A stretch of 64,000 bases of DNA from assembly GCF_021134715.1 (NCBI RefSeq), contig NC_060026.1:7059001-7123000 (forward strand), in the 5' to 3' direction. Under the pieces are notes generated by a model. The model made no database searches. It saw only the letters and a program-made list of their open reading frames with translations, and was not told the origin of the DNA. A program made the position numbers and the translations under genes. Source of the stretch: Daphnia pulex (taxonomy: Eukaryota; Arthropoda; Branchiopoda; Diplostraca; Daphniidae). Below, in pieces: positions 24,499 through 39,140 of this stretch. Numbering within the stretch: position 1 is the stretch's first letter; each line of letters begins with the position of its first letter.

Positions 24499-27400
24499 TT
24501 AGCGTTTAAAAACCCGGAAGAGACTTGTGTCCGAGTGATGCTGCTGTTTTTAGCCGTCGGCTCCACACATTAACACATTTCCGGGTGGCTGGTGGCATTT
24601 ACGACGCTATAGGAATTATCGCTCGGACGGAGCATTTCAAACAGAACGACAGGTGGCGAAGAAGAAGCTCATTGAAAAAAACCCCAAATGTCATATATAA
24701 GAAAGAACAAATAACTCGAATGAGTTTATTGTATCTTGGCGTTTATGCGCACTCAGAGACTACTAAAAATGATGAACTCAGTAAGTTCATGCGCACTTCA
24801 TGCGCTTGACGTTACCTTGACTATCCCATTATTTTCTTTAGAGCTGGATATAGAAGACAGCCCTTTTCTACACGTTTCCCTGATTATATTAGGTGTAAAA
24901 AATTATCGTCAATAATACAAACAAAAAGTAAAAAAAAAATAATATTTCCAAAAGCGCAATTCATAACACATTTCCTTCCCATTCTTCGGGATATAAGGGG
25001 TTTGGCCGGAAACCCTGTTCAAAGAATTGTATAAAATCCTTGCAAAGACCTTCCGCATCTCCTATTTGAATAAATATACAGCCCGTTTGGGTGTTAACGG
25101 GCGCGGTGTACAATTGCAAGTTCGTGACTAAGCGATACGATGACCGTCTCTTTGAGCGATGCACGTCTTCCCAATAGCTTAGCGTTTACGTTTATGCTGC
25201 GAAAAAAAAAATGCCGACTGTTGCTGGCGACACGCTGATCGTGATCAACACACGACGACGCAACTTCCTTTCCGCTTCAGGAAGTAAGATGGAAGCACTT
25301 CTTGCCACCAGCACATCAGTGCGCCTTCCTGCAACAAGGTTATACCTCAAAAACCTTGAAATAAGATCAAAATCACATTTTTCTTTCACTCATCAACACT
25401 CGGTATAGGAAACCGCAATAACGTTAAAAAAAGGAAAAAAAAGTACGTGAAAAATATTTCAATAACAGAAAAACAAATAAAAAAATTACATTTTAATGCG
25501 CTGCCTTGTAGAATGGGATTCCCCCTTTCCCGCAGGGGATTGCAATTTTATTATTAATTTCAATTTTTATTATTACGTGACTTATCTTTCTCGAATTACC
25601 AGCTGCAGTTATGGTATACCGTAGGCACCGCAAATGGCAACACCCTTGAGATAAGATATAGGAGCGCATAGAAGGCTGGCTGTCAGGAGGATATATAGCT
25701 TAATCATTTTAACAACATGTTAGTTCATTTTTTAAATAATTTCGATTGATTTTTTTCCCGTAGATTTAGCTTAATTCAGTCAAGGAAACTTTTGAGGCAG
25801 GAACAAAAAACAACAGAAAAGGTGGGAGAATTCAAAGAAATAGAAAGAAGTTACCTGGCCATCATACGCTGATGAAGAACGATAATAACCTTCGCAATAA
25901 ATCTCTTCAGAGAGAGATAATAAGCGGATATCAGTATATATCTATGCGGTTCATCACACCAGTTTGGCCGTTACTTTCATCTTGCGTAATAATAATAATC
26001 GTTGGTTACCACCGAGCCAATGGCTCCGGATTTATTGTTTCTCGCTGTTAGAAAAGTACATTTTAACATCGTGTAAATTCCTCGTCTAATTTCTATGAAA
26101 CGCAATCAACTTGCGGTATCAGCTAATTTCAAGGACTGCAATTATAATTATCAAATGTATTAATCCATCTTCGGAGATCCGAGACACATGTCCAAAATTA
26201 TATTCTAGTGACCAATTCTTAATCATGTGTAAATCTATGTATGCTTGGTCGCCAAAAATAGGAGAGGTTGCGAAATGTGGTTTACCAAACTTGACAAATT
26301 TTTTATTTATTCTTTTGCTCAGAATACGATTCAAACCAAATAGCATGATATAAAAGAAAAATGTATTTATGCCAAGTGCAGAAGTTCGCTGGGGACAGGT
26401 GATATCAAGAGCCTTGGAAGAAGTGTTCTACAGCACTATACTCAAACTCGGCAAGTCATTGTTCCGGCAATTTCCCGATTCGATCTGGAGTTTTTCAAGG
26501 ACTTTAGACGATGGCAAATAAGGACCCAGAGAAGAAGAAGAAAAAAAAGACGAATTATTACTTTGTAACAGATAATATTAGAAAATAGTGTAAAACTAGC
26601 TCTGGCAAGGCTATATCAAAACGGAGAGCTTAAGGAAAGAAGTATAGACGGTAACGACATGGGAAACTCATCCCTTCCGTCAGTTCGTTAGTGGCCGCAA
26701 ACGAGCAAAACGACCCCACACACAAAGAGAGAGACGGAACGTGAATGAGTTGCGATGTTCCGCAATGCTTCGTGATGGTCGTTCATTATTAATGAACGAC
26801 AACCAATTAAAGGCCGTTCCGGATCAGAAATGTTAAAAAAAAAAAAAAAAAGAATCCCGAATCCTTCAACCAAAACCACCGCCATTTTTAAGTAGACTGT
26901 TAATATTTTAGTAACATCATGTACAGCAATTGAGTATATATATATAACTGATAGGGTTGCGGGTTGTCATTATATTAATAAACTTGGCAGAAACCGGATA
27001 AAAAAAATATACTGCGTACAAGCGGTGATTAAGCGTTGTTTTGGGTTTTCAGGATAGGTATGGAAGGCGAATGCTGAATCGCCATGACTTGCTATTTAGG
27101 ATACGACCAAGTTTGTAACTATGCTTGGCTTCTTCTAGTCCCTACTACCACATGGTCTGTGACTCATTCCTTTTTAGCTTATACCTTTTTACGCTGGTCT
27201 ATTCGCCTATAGCGTGGCAACGTTTTGAACTTGGATTGGAAGGTTCTAGACTAGCATTCTCTGATCTTCCGTGTATGCAATGCATGGCCAAACACAAGCA
27301 ACACGTGGACTACATCTACACACCAGGGGAAGTCCGGATTCCCCCTCATAACCTGCTGGGTTTATTGTTTCGCAACGGATGGAACATCGTCGTTCGTTGA

Positions 27401-30400
27401 CGTCACTGTGTGGGTGATCGTGAAGAGGAACGCCCGCAAAACCATCGACTCACGTGGGCAATATAAGACTTGAAATAGCGCATTTCGTGAAAAGAAACAA
27501 AGAAAAGAAACAAAGAAAATGCGAAGAAAAATAAATAAAAGAAAAACTGCTGTGAAAAAATTAAATGAAAATAGTTATATTTTTCAGGGACGAGAAATAA
27601 AAATTTTGTCGATGCAATTTCGTTTATAATGTCCTCTAAATTATATCACCTAAATGCCAAATGGTGACAAGCAGTCGTTCGGTTGGCAAATAAAAAACGA
27701 AGACATAGGGAAAAAAGGCAAGATGCAAAGCGCATGTTGACATTGTAAAGACTAGAGGATGTATGAAGGTTACGCGAACCTCGTCAAAAAAGAAAAAAAC
27801 CAATCGAGAATCAAACACTTGGGTACTTCCGCCATAATATCATAAAAATCGATCGTATACAGAATAATGCGAACATTTGTCAAAAAGTTTGCACGACTAC
27901 ATCAAAGCAAAAAAATTCTGCTGGGTAAACTATGTCACTGTCGGAGACGAATAATTGTTTTATTCGTTTCTTTAGATGTACCTACACGTTTCCTCAATTT
28001 ACTGATTCATGTATTTAAAGTATTGTTCCCAAGTCTTCATCCTTACTTTTTATTTCAGACAATAGCAAGCGCAAATATGCGCAGCTCGGTTATTCATGTA
28101 TGGTGGTGTACATCAGTTTGGATGAATGCGATCCAAACAAAAAGAAATTGTTAGAAACGACATTGAAAAGAAAACCTCTCCAGCAGACAAACAAAAAATA
28201 ACTTGTTTCGTGTGAAAGGCCAAAGGAAGATCTATTCCCTTCGCCCCCTGTCTTATATTCTTATTTTTTTGTGTGTTTCTTCTGTTTGTTTGAAATTTCC
28301 ATCTTTCAAGGGCATTTTGATTCGTGCGGTATAAGCTAAACAAACAAAAAAATGAATGAATCGATAAGCGAAAGATGTGCCTGAGAAAAAAAAACTTGGT
28401 CGTCCTCTAAAAAAGAATAAGGAATGATAAGGATTTCTATGGGTTTTATCGTTCATCGATCATAAAATTATTAGGAACACCGAGAGACAATTCCCGTTTG
28501 ATTCACAATGCGTGACTTGGTAGACATTGACAATTTTAGGATATGTTGTACTGCTACAAGCCGATGATGTTCTCCGAATTTGACTGGGCTGCAATTAGAT
28601 GAGATAACGCGCAATGCGAGATCAGCAGCCTGGGCAGGCCTGACAGGAACGGACAGGAATGTCGGCCTTGATTTCGCGTTTATCAACTTCACGACGACCT
28701 TTCTGTTTTGATTTTAATTGCGCAACATATGGCTGAGTGAGTTCCTCCGTTTCCTGGTAACCTTCAAGAATCATTGAAAATTCATCGAACAACCTGACAG
28801 AAAAACGTGTCTTGCACCTCCTATTCAATTTGATATTATTTGCCAAATCATCCTCACCAGGGCCGGCTATCGCTTAGAAGGAGTTATTCCATTTTCCTCG
28901 ACTCTCTGATGCAATGAGATTCATATCTTGACGCGCAGATAGCTATTCCCAAGGCAAGTGTCAACAATTATAAGTCGTACATATTATTCATAGAAAACCC
29001 CAGTAAGTAACGAAATTACGCGATGCAAAATCCATTAGCGAAGCGCTGTAATATCTACGACAGATAGGCTAAATGAATTTAATTTTTCGTTTAAACCAAA
29101 AAAGAACATATAATTGCGTAATAGTTGATTGTCACGCCTCAAACCAGCTAAATCCAGATCCTTTAGCCACCCTTGAAAAGGTTTACCGACCTCATGTTTT
29201 GATCTTATTCTGGCGAAAAAAAAGTAGCACGCTTCTTCGCCAGTTGTCGCAACAAGTAGCACCTGAGTAGCACCTAGCACCCCACTATACATACAACATA
29301 CACGGCCGAGTCGTGACTTGTACGGTGCTTAGCGGTCAACGCTCTTTGCGTAGAAAACTGACGTGCACTAGGTGTAACGTAGGCGAATCCCCAGTGTGAC
29401 AACGGGATGTACGTTCTCAACGGGAAATATAAACTAGAAACCCCACATAATTGCATATTGTGAATGTATGGTGAGGAGGCATTTTGAATTTGGCGCAAAT
29501 TTGTCTTGAAGCGCAGTAAAAGTAGCACAGAAAATGATTCAACGTTTCGAAATCCTTTGATGCTGATTTTTTAGAAAGAGAGTTCAAATATACTTTTGTT
29601 AATTAGAACTCCTGGCCTTTCGTTGGTAACCGGAAGGCACACAACGGCACACTTTGATACAATACACATTCGCTGAAATGCAATTTAGTCTGGAGTCGGG
29701 TTGACCTCAATTGTTATGTAATCGGGCGCTTGAGCAGCATACCGATTAAATGTTTCTAGAAGGTTCGTTCTTTTGTGCAGAGGAGCAACCTTTGTGTACC
29801 TGCGAAAAAACGAAACACTTCACGATTGGTGCCAACCGGAGACGGTTCGGTCGCATACTCGCATCCGTACCTCTTCGTTCCGCATCTGAAATTTTTTTTC
29901 CTGGGGAAAAGGGTTTTTCCCTGCTCCTCCCCTGGCCTTCGTATCCGCAACAACTTTATTATTTTTTCGGTTTCCTGATGACTTGTGTCGTCAGAACGAT
30001 GACCCCAAGCGTTTAACATGTGTTTTTTTTTTTGCTATGAACTGGAACGATCCGGCTAGGGATTATGAAACGCACAGGAGAGAAGCGGTTTCGACAAAAA
30101 ACAAAAAAATTCGCTTGAATATTGCTTGGCTGGAAGCAAAAAGCAAAAAATAAATTAATCTGAAATTAAAGAAAATTACAAAAGCTGCTGTTTTTTTCAC
30201 CAAACTTATTGTGCAAGAATCCACATGTTGCGTATCTGCTGAGTCCAAAATGATTTACTATCTACAGATTCCCTTGGGTGTTCATGAATGTGGGCTGCAT
30301 GAAGAATTTACTTGTGGGTTTCATCCAGGATGAAGGCCAACAGTAACATGTGTTCGTTATATCCGTGTTGTTTATATATAATTGCTAGTAAGTCGGAGAA

Positions 30401-31739
30401 TCATCAGGGTTCTAGCACGCCGAAAGCCAAAAAAGGGAATTCCTTATATACTATTTGGATTTCGACAATAGGCGGAGGGAGGAGATATCTAGCAAGGAAG
30501 CTATAGGTGTTTAATGGTGTCGAAATTATCAAGGTCTCCGGTCTCAACTTGACAGCTGAGCTTAGTACGCTCAGTCCTAAGCCTTATGCTTGTAAAAATG
30601 CTGTACCATGGAGGAAGACAAATCATTTTAAAATTATATGCGAAAAAAAAATATATCTTCGAAGATCTATAGCGCTGTATCAAAACATGGAAAATTTGAA
30701 AGCTTCTCTGTAGGCGTACACGTTAGAACGTGACGAAGAGAAAAAACCAAATTGGTTACGCCGACGTCAGTTGAAGGTTCATAAGGTACATAGTCTCTTT
30801 GTTTACTAAAAAGCGCATCTCACTGCGCTGTGATCGATCGCTTGAGACATTCAGTTTTTTTGCAACCTGCGCGGATTTCAATAATTCACTCGAGTGCGTT
30901 AAAAAAATGTTTAAATATTCGTCGCCAACAGAGCTATAGACTCCGGTCGCCAAATCTAATAGAAAGAAAGTGGGGGAAAAATGTCTGTCATGAAGTTCTG
31001 AGACTCCTGCTGTGGCGTATTGTTATTTCATTTATTTCACGCTGATTTCGTCTGAAAGTAACGATTCGCATCGTGTAAAAATTCCGAATGGGCGGAACAA
31101 GTGACAGCATGCAATTGAAGATTTCCGTGTTATTCCCTTGCAAAGAGTATTTACATAAATTTTTTTGGTGATTATCTTGGTTTTTCGCATTTATTTATTT
31201 CTACTTCGCCACGCGTTCAACCTGCGTGGCATTGACCTTGTCGAAGCGGAAAAAACTAGATTACATAATGGAAAAAAAACCCAGAGCTTCGCCCTGGGGG
31301 ACTAGTCAGGAAACAAACAAATGACAATTGACAAAAATGGGAGAACTTCCGAGAAAAGAAAATTTGCTGATAAATTTTTAATTTGCCTATAGCCATTGCA
31401 TATACTAATTTAAAATTTTACATTAACGATGGATATTGATTGTTTAAAAAAATACTTTTTCAAATTAGTTTTGTTGTTATTTATTTTCAGGGACAACGTT
31501 ATAAACATAAAAAAATTAAAAGTGATTTCAACATATTTGTAAAATTTATATCCCTCCTGTGCAGATGTTTTTTTTTTTTATAACAGACACGATGCAAGGA
31601 CTTTGACGCCAATATGTTGATGACATTATCTATCGGTAATCGGAGATGCGGTAGTTGAATAAGTGCAAGTCCTATAAAAATCGACAATGCAAGAACCGCT
31701 GTGCTGAATTTGAGACTTATTCAACTGGATGGCAGAAAT
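24499..31739. other. Non-coding stretch, fewer purine tracts, a few unassigned short frames
   Basis: No known gene. The sequence is less dominated by polypurine tracts than the flanks. Minus-strand open frames at 24961-25164, 28471-28692 and 28622-28846 have balanced amino-acid composition (for example ADLALRVISSNCSPVKFGE) but lack recognisable domains and are interrupted by stops. They could be decayed transposon or gene fragments. A 17-bp poly-A run lies at 26835-26851. Confidence 0.4.
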
Positions 31740-32185
31740 GTCATCCTTTCGGGACTCTAAGCTCCAATGATTTTACCACTCCAAAACAACATTACTTTGA
31801 AATACTAGAATAATTTTATACTTTTATACGATTGCAGCAGAAAAAAAATTGTGGCGAAATTATAACGTTGGGCTGAATCGACCACAATCGTTTAAAATTG
31901 AATTTGAGATAAAACATTTACGACTAGGACGATCCATCATCAGCATAAATATAAATAAAAAATTTTGCCCCTTTTCGGGACTCGCTTCAAGCCAATATGA
32001 TTTGAAATACCTGAAATAAATTTAGCCTTTTTATTTATTTTTTGCACTTTGCATCTAAACAAAAATGTTGCAAAGTCGGATTGTTGCTGGTTGGTTGGCC
32101 AACAACCATTAATCAAAACGCTATATGATGAATAATCTTAGCCCGCTCAAGGTAAAACGATCCATCAGACCATCAGCATACACTT
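31740..32185 (+). repeat. Diverged tandem duplication of about 230 bp in AT-rich DNA
   Basis: Two consecutive segments share landmarks in the same order: TTTCGGGACTC (about 31746 and 31976), a TTTGAAATAC block (about 31797 and 32000) and a closing ACGATCCATCA...CATCAGCATA block (31929 and 32158). Between the landmarks they are strongly diverged. This suggests an old tandem duplication or two degenerate copies of one element. Confidence 0.55.
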
Positions 32186-35100
32186 AAAAACTCGGGGGTG
32201 CCCCCAAGAGATTTTATACATATATTTTGAGCAGCAAAGGTATACGTATCAACGTTATCAACTTAAGTTAATAATAAAATACTGTATAGTAGCTAGATAA
32301 AATTTTGTTTTAAATAATTTTTATATTGTGCCACTGTCATTTTTCTTTTTTCGTGCTCGACTGCGCGTATTCAACGAGGTTGTCCGAACTTCTAAAGAGA
32401 TAGAGACCTCCCCGGAGTCCGGAAGTTCCAACATTCGAAAAATCCTTATATTATTACTGCACCTTTATTTTCAACGAGCGCGTTATCTAAAGATGATCTA
32501 GAGTGTATACAGTGTACATAGGGTGTAATTCAGTCAACGCGATTATTGAAAGAGGAGTTAACGGAAAAAGAAAACCGACATGACAAATTGTACGCGTCCA
32601 CGTTTTGGTGTATAGGAGAAATGCCGGACGTGTGGGCTCTGCGCTCCTCTAAACCGAATAATAGAAGCGTCCTAGTGGTTGATAGATATACACTCAAGGC
32701 TACACTATAGACTAGTACTACATGTTACTCTCGACTGGTCATTTTCTCGCTTCACGCTCGGCTTTTGTTTCCTTGCGGCATTCAAAACCATGACGTGACA
32801 ATATCTCCTTCGACCGAACTCAATTCCTAAGTTTCCGAAGAAAATGATAATCATACGAAACCCCTTAAAGAAAAAACGTTATAACTGGATAACAAAAAAA
32901 TAACAACGTTACATAAACAAACCTAAGCGACATCAGGTTTTACCCGGCAGTAGTTTGTCCGCGCTTCCTAGGCCTGGGTATTTCCACTCGGTGGTTCTCC
33001 TTCCAGTTTTTTAAGTCATTTTAAACGCTAGACCGATTTGTTTTTACGACCTTACATACATGTTACAGTAACAGACTATACAAGCGTCTACTTATCAAGT
33101 ACCACTCTGTCCTCTTCCCCCATGCGAAGCGCTCTGGGCCACGCTTAAATTCGACGATAAAGCAGGGGAATTATTTCTCCCATACGGAGAGGTCTGCACG
33201 TTTCAAGTGCGCACATTCGTGCTGTGTCTCTGTCGCGATATGAATAATGATATTGAACGTCCTTCATATTTATTTTTCTTCCATCCCATCTCCCCCCTTA
33301 AAAAACAAAAAAAACACGCTCGTCTATCCATAAGAAGCGGCCGACAAAAAATAGCAGCGGCTCCAACAGCTCCTAAAGAGTTATTCTGGTTTGATGATGG
33401 TAAACCGCTCTAAACTGGTTATAGTAGTAGATATTTCCCTGGAAGCATCCAAGCAATGCGTCTTTGATTAAAAAAAAAGTAAACGACCTTTATCGTGCAA
33501 GGTTACCTACGGTTATATAAGCCTCTGTTTTGACGGTGCTGAGATTCGCAAAGGTACTTATTTGGTCTGGCAATTTGATAATTAATGGTACCGGCTCGTA
33601 CCGACCACGACCCCCAACTTTACACGGGAAAAACCTCGCCTTTCCTTATCTGCCCAAAAATCAGTGGAGGAAAGTGGCCATCACCATCAAGCTGAAGATG
33701 TGTATATATATATTCAGTAAAAAAAAAGAAAAATGTTAGAAGATTGAAAAAGGTGGTAGAAAACCAAAGTGGAAAAGAAAACGATTAATAGATTGTATGG
33801 CGGGTTCGTTTGATATGTCTCATCGGTCAATGCCGGATTTTTGAGGGTGCATACTACATATACATCTAAAAGCGGTTTGTATTTATTCTTCCAACTTTTC
33901 AAGGCTCAGTCGTCCGTCCAGGATGCGGGAAGGAAGCGAAAACCGGTCCGCGTTTTTTCCCAATACGAAATAACATTCGGAAATGCCTATCGCTATACCT
34001 AACGGCCGATACAAGGTTCCTCCGAAGAACGTTGACAATATAAAGCCTTCGCCTTATAGTCCGTCCTTAGTCCTCATACTCTCTGGGAGGCCGTTTTTTT
34101 TTTCTCCCTTCTTCCAATTCATCTCACCGAGAATAGAAGGTGAACAATATGTGTAATATGGCCTCGTCGTACGTCTAATACAGTCTAATCTTTTGTTCTT
34201 TCTTCTTTCTGTCTGGAATTATGAAGAAATCAATTTCAAAGAAAATGCGAAATAGATCTGCGCATACCTCATTGGTTTTTATGTTTCTTCTTTCGTTGGA
34301 GCGTTGAACGAAAGTTGTATATCTCTATGTACAACAATCGCTGTCCCATAAATGCATTTATCTTGTTATACGACCGTGAAAAGGGAGACATTCTTGTCCA
34401 AGATTCCGCCAAATGTTTTCAATTGAATAAATTGCAATTGCAGCGTCCGAACGTGACACGCCCATCGGTAAATAATCGCCAGCCATCTGCGACCGGAATT
34501 TAACAAGCAAATTGCAACCGAAACAAAAGAAAGAAAGAATAAAAAGAGATCCTTTTGACGCATCATGTGTCATCCATCTATATATAACCTTGAACGAATA
34601 ATCATATAATATTTCGTACACACAGCCCCGGCTTTATGTCTTTCTCTCCGTTTTTATTTTTTTACGCAACAGATAATCAAGGCAAAAGGACATGAGCCGT
34701 ATAAATGATCAAAAAGTTCCAGTCGCACGCCAAGATTGCCAGTGGTATAGAGATGGATTACCCCCTGCAATCAAACTCCCTTCTACGCAATAAAATCCGA
34801 ATGGGAAAATCTTATACATCCAACAGCATCGACGCGGGCCTCTCTACCTAAACGAGTTATGCGACTTCATCGGCCTGTCGTCTGATTTTATCTAATAAAA
34901 CAAAAAATGAGGATGGAAGCCCCAATAGAGAGAGAGAGTTACGTGAAAGATAGAAGAAGTGGAAAGCGAAAGAAGAAAAAAAAAGTCCAAGTAAAAAGCG
35001 AAAGACGGAATGAACTTGAACGACGATAATTGGTAAGTAGGTGCGACCCACTTTTCGGTCGACTAATGTACCCGCGCGGTCCGTTATTGATATGTGCGTC

Positions 35101-37843
35101 ACGAGTCCGGGTTGTTCACTGCGACACACAACGAGGCGAAGAAGGAAAAAAAAAAGAGAAATAACTCTGAAACAGAAATAGTAACCAGCAGCAGCAGAGA
35201 GAGAGTCAAAAACAAAAAAACAAAAAGCCTCGACTCGGAAACCGCCAAGGACAATTCACACACCCAAGACGGTATAGTACGCACATTCACATAGTTTCAA
35301 CTCGATGAGGCAATAGATGATTTTTTAAAAAATATTATAATAAAAAAAAAAAAATAAATAAATAGGAAGCCATGGAAGGATTATAACCTATTGCGCACAA
35401 TTCCGTTATTACATATTTGTCGCTTCAACCGCAATGCCATTTCGGATGAAAAACAAAAAAGGACGCGCATTTTATTTATTTTTTGCCATCGCATATGTAT
35501 TTCCCTTATATTTGCTCGAGTATACCCCGTTTGCGTCATCGCGCATGACGTCGATTGTGTGCCACAGAGAGAACCGTTTTATTTTTCGTGTCAATAGAAA
35601 TCGGGCACCGCTCCGTGTACATATTTGTTCTGCCAAAAATGACAGACGGCGATTTTTGGCGATGCACTTTTTGTTTGACCATATATATTCTGTCTGGACC
35701 TGACAAAAAAAACCAAACAGGTGGGGTCCCGTATAATGGTCCTTCTCACGCCATCAAACAAGAGCCCACCCCAACAGTCAAGATGGAAAAGGTTATAACA
35801 AAAGGGAGTGAGTGATAGTGATGGACAGTCCCGAATATAACGAGCTCGCCTCCATCCATCAACATTGCAGGAGCGTGTACAATATGTACAATATGTACAA
35901 GACAATAACCCAAAAAAACCGATCCGTACACGGCCGGGTTCATACGGTAGTGTATCGCTTCTTACGTAAGGTGCTGTACAATACCGGCGGCTAGGATTCG
36001 TTTCATCTACGCTTGTCTCGATGTACACTCACGACCCAGTCGAGGATAACGTGACGAGCGTGGGAGAGAGGAATCAACAAGACGCGGGCAATACTGTGAA
36101 CCATCCTTGAAGGTGTGTGACTTGTGAGGCCCATCACAGCGACAGGCTGTGGATATCGTGGAACCCGTCACCGTACCTGTGTATAGTGCTGCACGACAGC
36201 GCCGGTAATTTTCTCATCCCCCGTGCATCACGCAACAGCACGACCGACTGTAGAAATTTTCGAGATTTGAAATAATTGAATCATAAGAAAATGTGACACT
36301 CTTCTCCCGCCCTTTTTCTTTTTTGAAAAAATAATATGAAAAAAAGTTGGGACATTGTTTTCGCAAGGAGGGTCGAAACAAACACATGATGGATGTGTCG
36401 AGTCGAAACAACTAAACCCGCTAAGCTCTCTTTTTTTTTCTTTTTAATTCTTGTAAATTACAGGTTATTCCTCCTCAAAGAAAAATGAAAAGTTGCTGGT
36501 ATATGTGTACGAGCGACTCAGAGTAATATTATATAGATATCCTTCTAGAGAATGCAAATTTCCGTTGGAGAACCTAGAAACACCATTTATTTGCGCGGCA
36601 CATTTACGAATTACCAATGGGGAAATCCCTTCACTTGTTGTCAATGTGTTACACACGACTCCTCTCCAGAGATGGGAGGGGGATCTTTACACATCTAAGT
36701 GGCGAAACGGATTTTTATCTCATCTGCAAAAATGAAACTTCTCTCTCTCTCGTCCCGAACGATCTATGCTGGCGCACGAAAATTGACGAAATTTCGTTTC
36801 ATCATCCTCTTACTTTTTTCAGAGGGGGACTGTGCAGTTTCTCTATTCAGCCGATGCGTCTGCCATATTTCCAACAAAGAAAAAGCTGACGGATAAAAAT
36901 GATGTCGACGATGACTGCCATGATTCGAGAGGTCTATAGATGAAAAAATTTAAAAAAACCCGAGGTGGGTGATTGTGTACATATCTGTTTCTCGATACAG
37001 TCTGTATTGACGCCAAGGAAAAAAGAAATATTGGTACCCAACAGGGCCGTCTATATTAGAAAAGATGTGACCCATTCGGTTTCTGGTAGCGTCTCGGTTG
37101 TTGTCCAAGTATACCCGGAGGATGCGCGCCATTTATATAAGCCTCTGGTATATTATCTAACTATATTTACAAACATCAATCGCTATTGTTTTTTGTTTTT
37201 GTTTTTTTTTTTCTTCTGCTTTCTTTGGTGCGCACATATGGGCGGTCCTTTCTATATTTCATAATCGTTTCTCTCTCTCTTTTAGCATCGAGTGCTATTA
37301 TAAATTTACACAATTCATCGTTACTGCCGCTGAGTGGCTGGCGGCGACAGGTGACCAAGACGCAAGCGACTCACGCGAACGCAAATTTATACCACTGCTA
37401 TTAGAGTAGCAGCCTAAAAAACCCAAGTATATCTCTACGACTCTACCGCGCAGTGTCTGACTAGATTTTTTTGACGAACATCTGGCCAACGACGCGAATG
37501 TTCTGGAAACTAATATTTTTTGGCCGTCATCTTCTTGTTCATCATCATCTTTTGCGTCTCCGGTCGTTGGTTATATTATATCTCCATAGAGTCGTCGTCG
37601 TCGCATTTACTCAAAAGTTACACGCGCGCCCATAGCGGCCGACGACTAAACGTCCGGCAAGGTTACAACAACTTTCTCAAAGTGGCAGCGCCAGCAGCAG
37701 CCAACAGCAGCGCTACCTGCGCGCGCATTCGAAAGCCGCGCTTGCGGTCGCTGCTGGAACATCGTACAATTATTATCATTCAATTTTCTGTCTTATTTTT
37801 TTCTCTCTCTTAAAAACTAAGCGAGTGCTGTGTGTATATTAGC

Positions 37844-37859
37844 GGGGGGGGGGGGGGGG
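37844..37859 (+). repeat. Poly-G tract of 16 G
   Basis: Sixteen consecutive G on the plus strand; a second G-quadruplex-prone run about 19 kb from the first. Confidence 0.92.
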
Positions 37860-38071
37860 TTAGAACATCCTCCCAGAGTTCCTTGAAGGCACTGCAAGCG
37901 GTGGGTGGGATGTCGCCCGACATGAGGACGACAAATAAAAAACTAAAAAACTAAATGAAGGCTTCATAGACGTGTGTGTTATTTTACCTTGTTGTTTTCT
38001 ATCTGACTACTATTTCGCCTGCCAAGGACACCCATCATTTGCCGGCCATTAATGTTGAAATGAAAATTGAA

Positions 38072-38096
38072 AGAAGAAGAAGAAGAAGAAGAAGAA
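38072..38096 (+). repeat. GAA trinucleotide microsatellite
   Basis: About eight GAA/AGA units. Confidence 0.9.
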
Positions 38097-38457
38097 AAGC
38101 GCACGCATGGCCGACTCCGCTGCCGCAGTTGACGACGACAGTCAACAGGTTCAACATTTTGTGGCCAGCCAAGTGGAAACCTATTTTTTATTTCAATAAT
38201 TAAATTTGGCACATATTAGTACAGACTACACCCACACATGAGCCAGAAAAAAATAATAATAAGTCACCCTTGAAAGGTATAACACACAGCTAAACGTCCT
38301 GGTCAGTTGTTAACTTACGGACACACAAATACATATAACAATGTCAAACGATTATATTTTGTTTATGTTATGTTCCGTTTTTTTTCCCGCTGCACGGTCC
38401 TCTACGCTGTGGGTTTTTTAACGGTCGAGGGACCACAGACGCACTATACTATTCTTT

Positions 38458-38478
38458 GGTGTGTGTGTGTGTGTGTGT
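38458..38478. repeat. GT dinucleotide microsatellite
   Basis: About ten GT units. Confidence 0.93.
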
Positions 38479-39126
38479 TGTCATCTCGCTGTTTCCCAGT
38501 TACAGTTTTGGCTTGAAGAATTCGAGTTTCGAAGGTCTCATTAAAACATTAAAAGTCGCTCGTTTGGTTTTCGCTTTTTTTTATTTTCATTCCGCGCGCC
38601 AAATAGGTTTCCCAAAAGACGCGAGAGCTAGAGAAATCGTTAAGTGACGTCACTTTTGACTTACTCCAGTCGTCCATTTCTCGTGCATTTTTGTAACGAT
38701 AATAATCGCGGCGGTTGCATGCGAATGTGCACAGCGCAGAGAGATCTGGTCAATTATATGGCAGTAAGAGGGACTAACAGGAGCAGCACACAACAATGTA
38801 CAGAGAGCCTAGACGATGTCACGAAGGCGGCGGCTAAGTGAAAAACACCAAAATAAAACCAATTTTTGGGTAGGAATTTCATCACCAACAAAAGTCGCAA
38901 CATCGCCCAAGTACCGATTGTTTCATTTGGCCCGCTCATGCGGTCGAGAAATGGAACGCCGAGTCGAAAAAATTGGAGGACGAAATCCAACTATAGAGTT
39001 GGCGCGTGCTGTACAACACACCGTTCTTTTTAGCATGTGTAATAGCCAATTCTGGGTTTTTCTTTTTAATGATCGTTTAGACGGTATGACACATACAGCC
39101 TAGTTGTGATATGTGGCCCAGCCCTT

Positions 39127-39140
39127 TTGCCACCTAGCAG
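39127..39140 (-). promoter_or_regulatory. CTCF-like core motif
   Basis: The minus strand reads CTGCTAGGTGGCAA, resembling the conserved CTCF core (CYAGRKGGC). A single short motif, so weak on its own. Confidence 0.25.
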
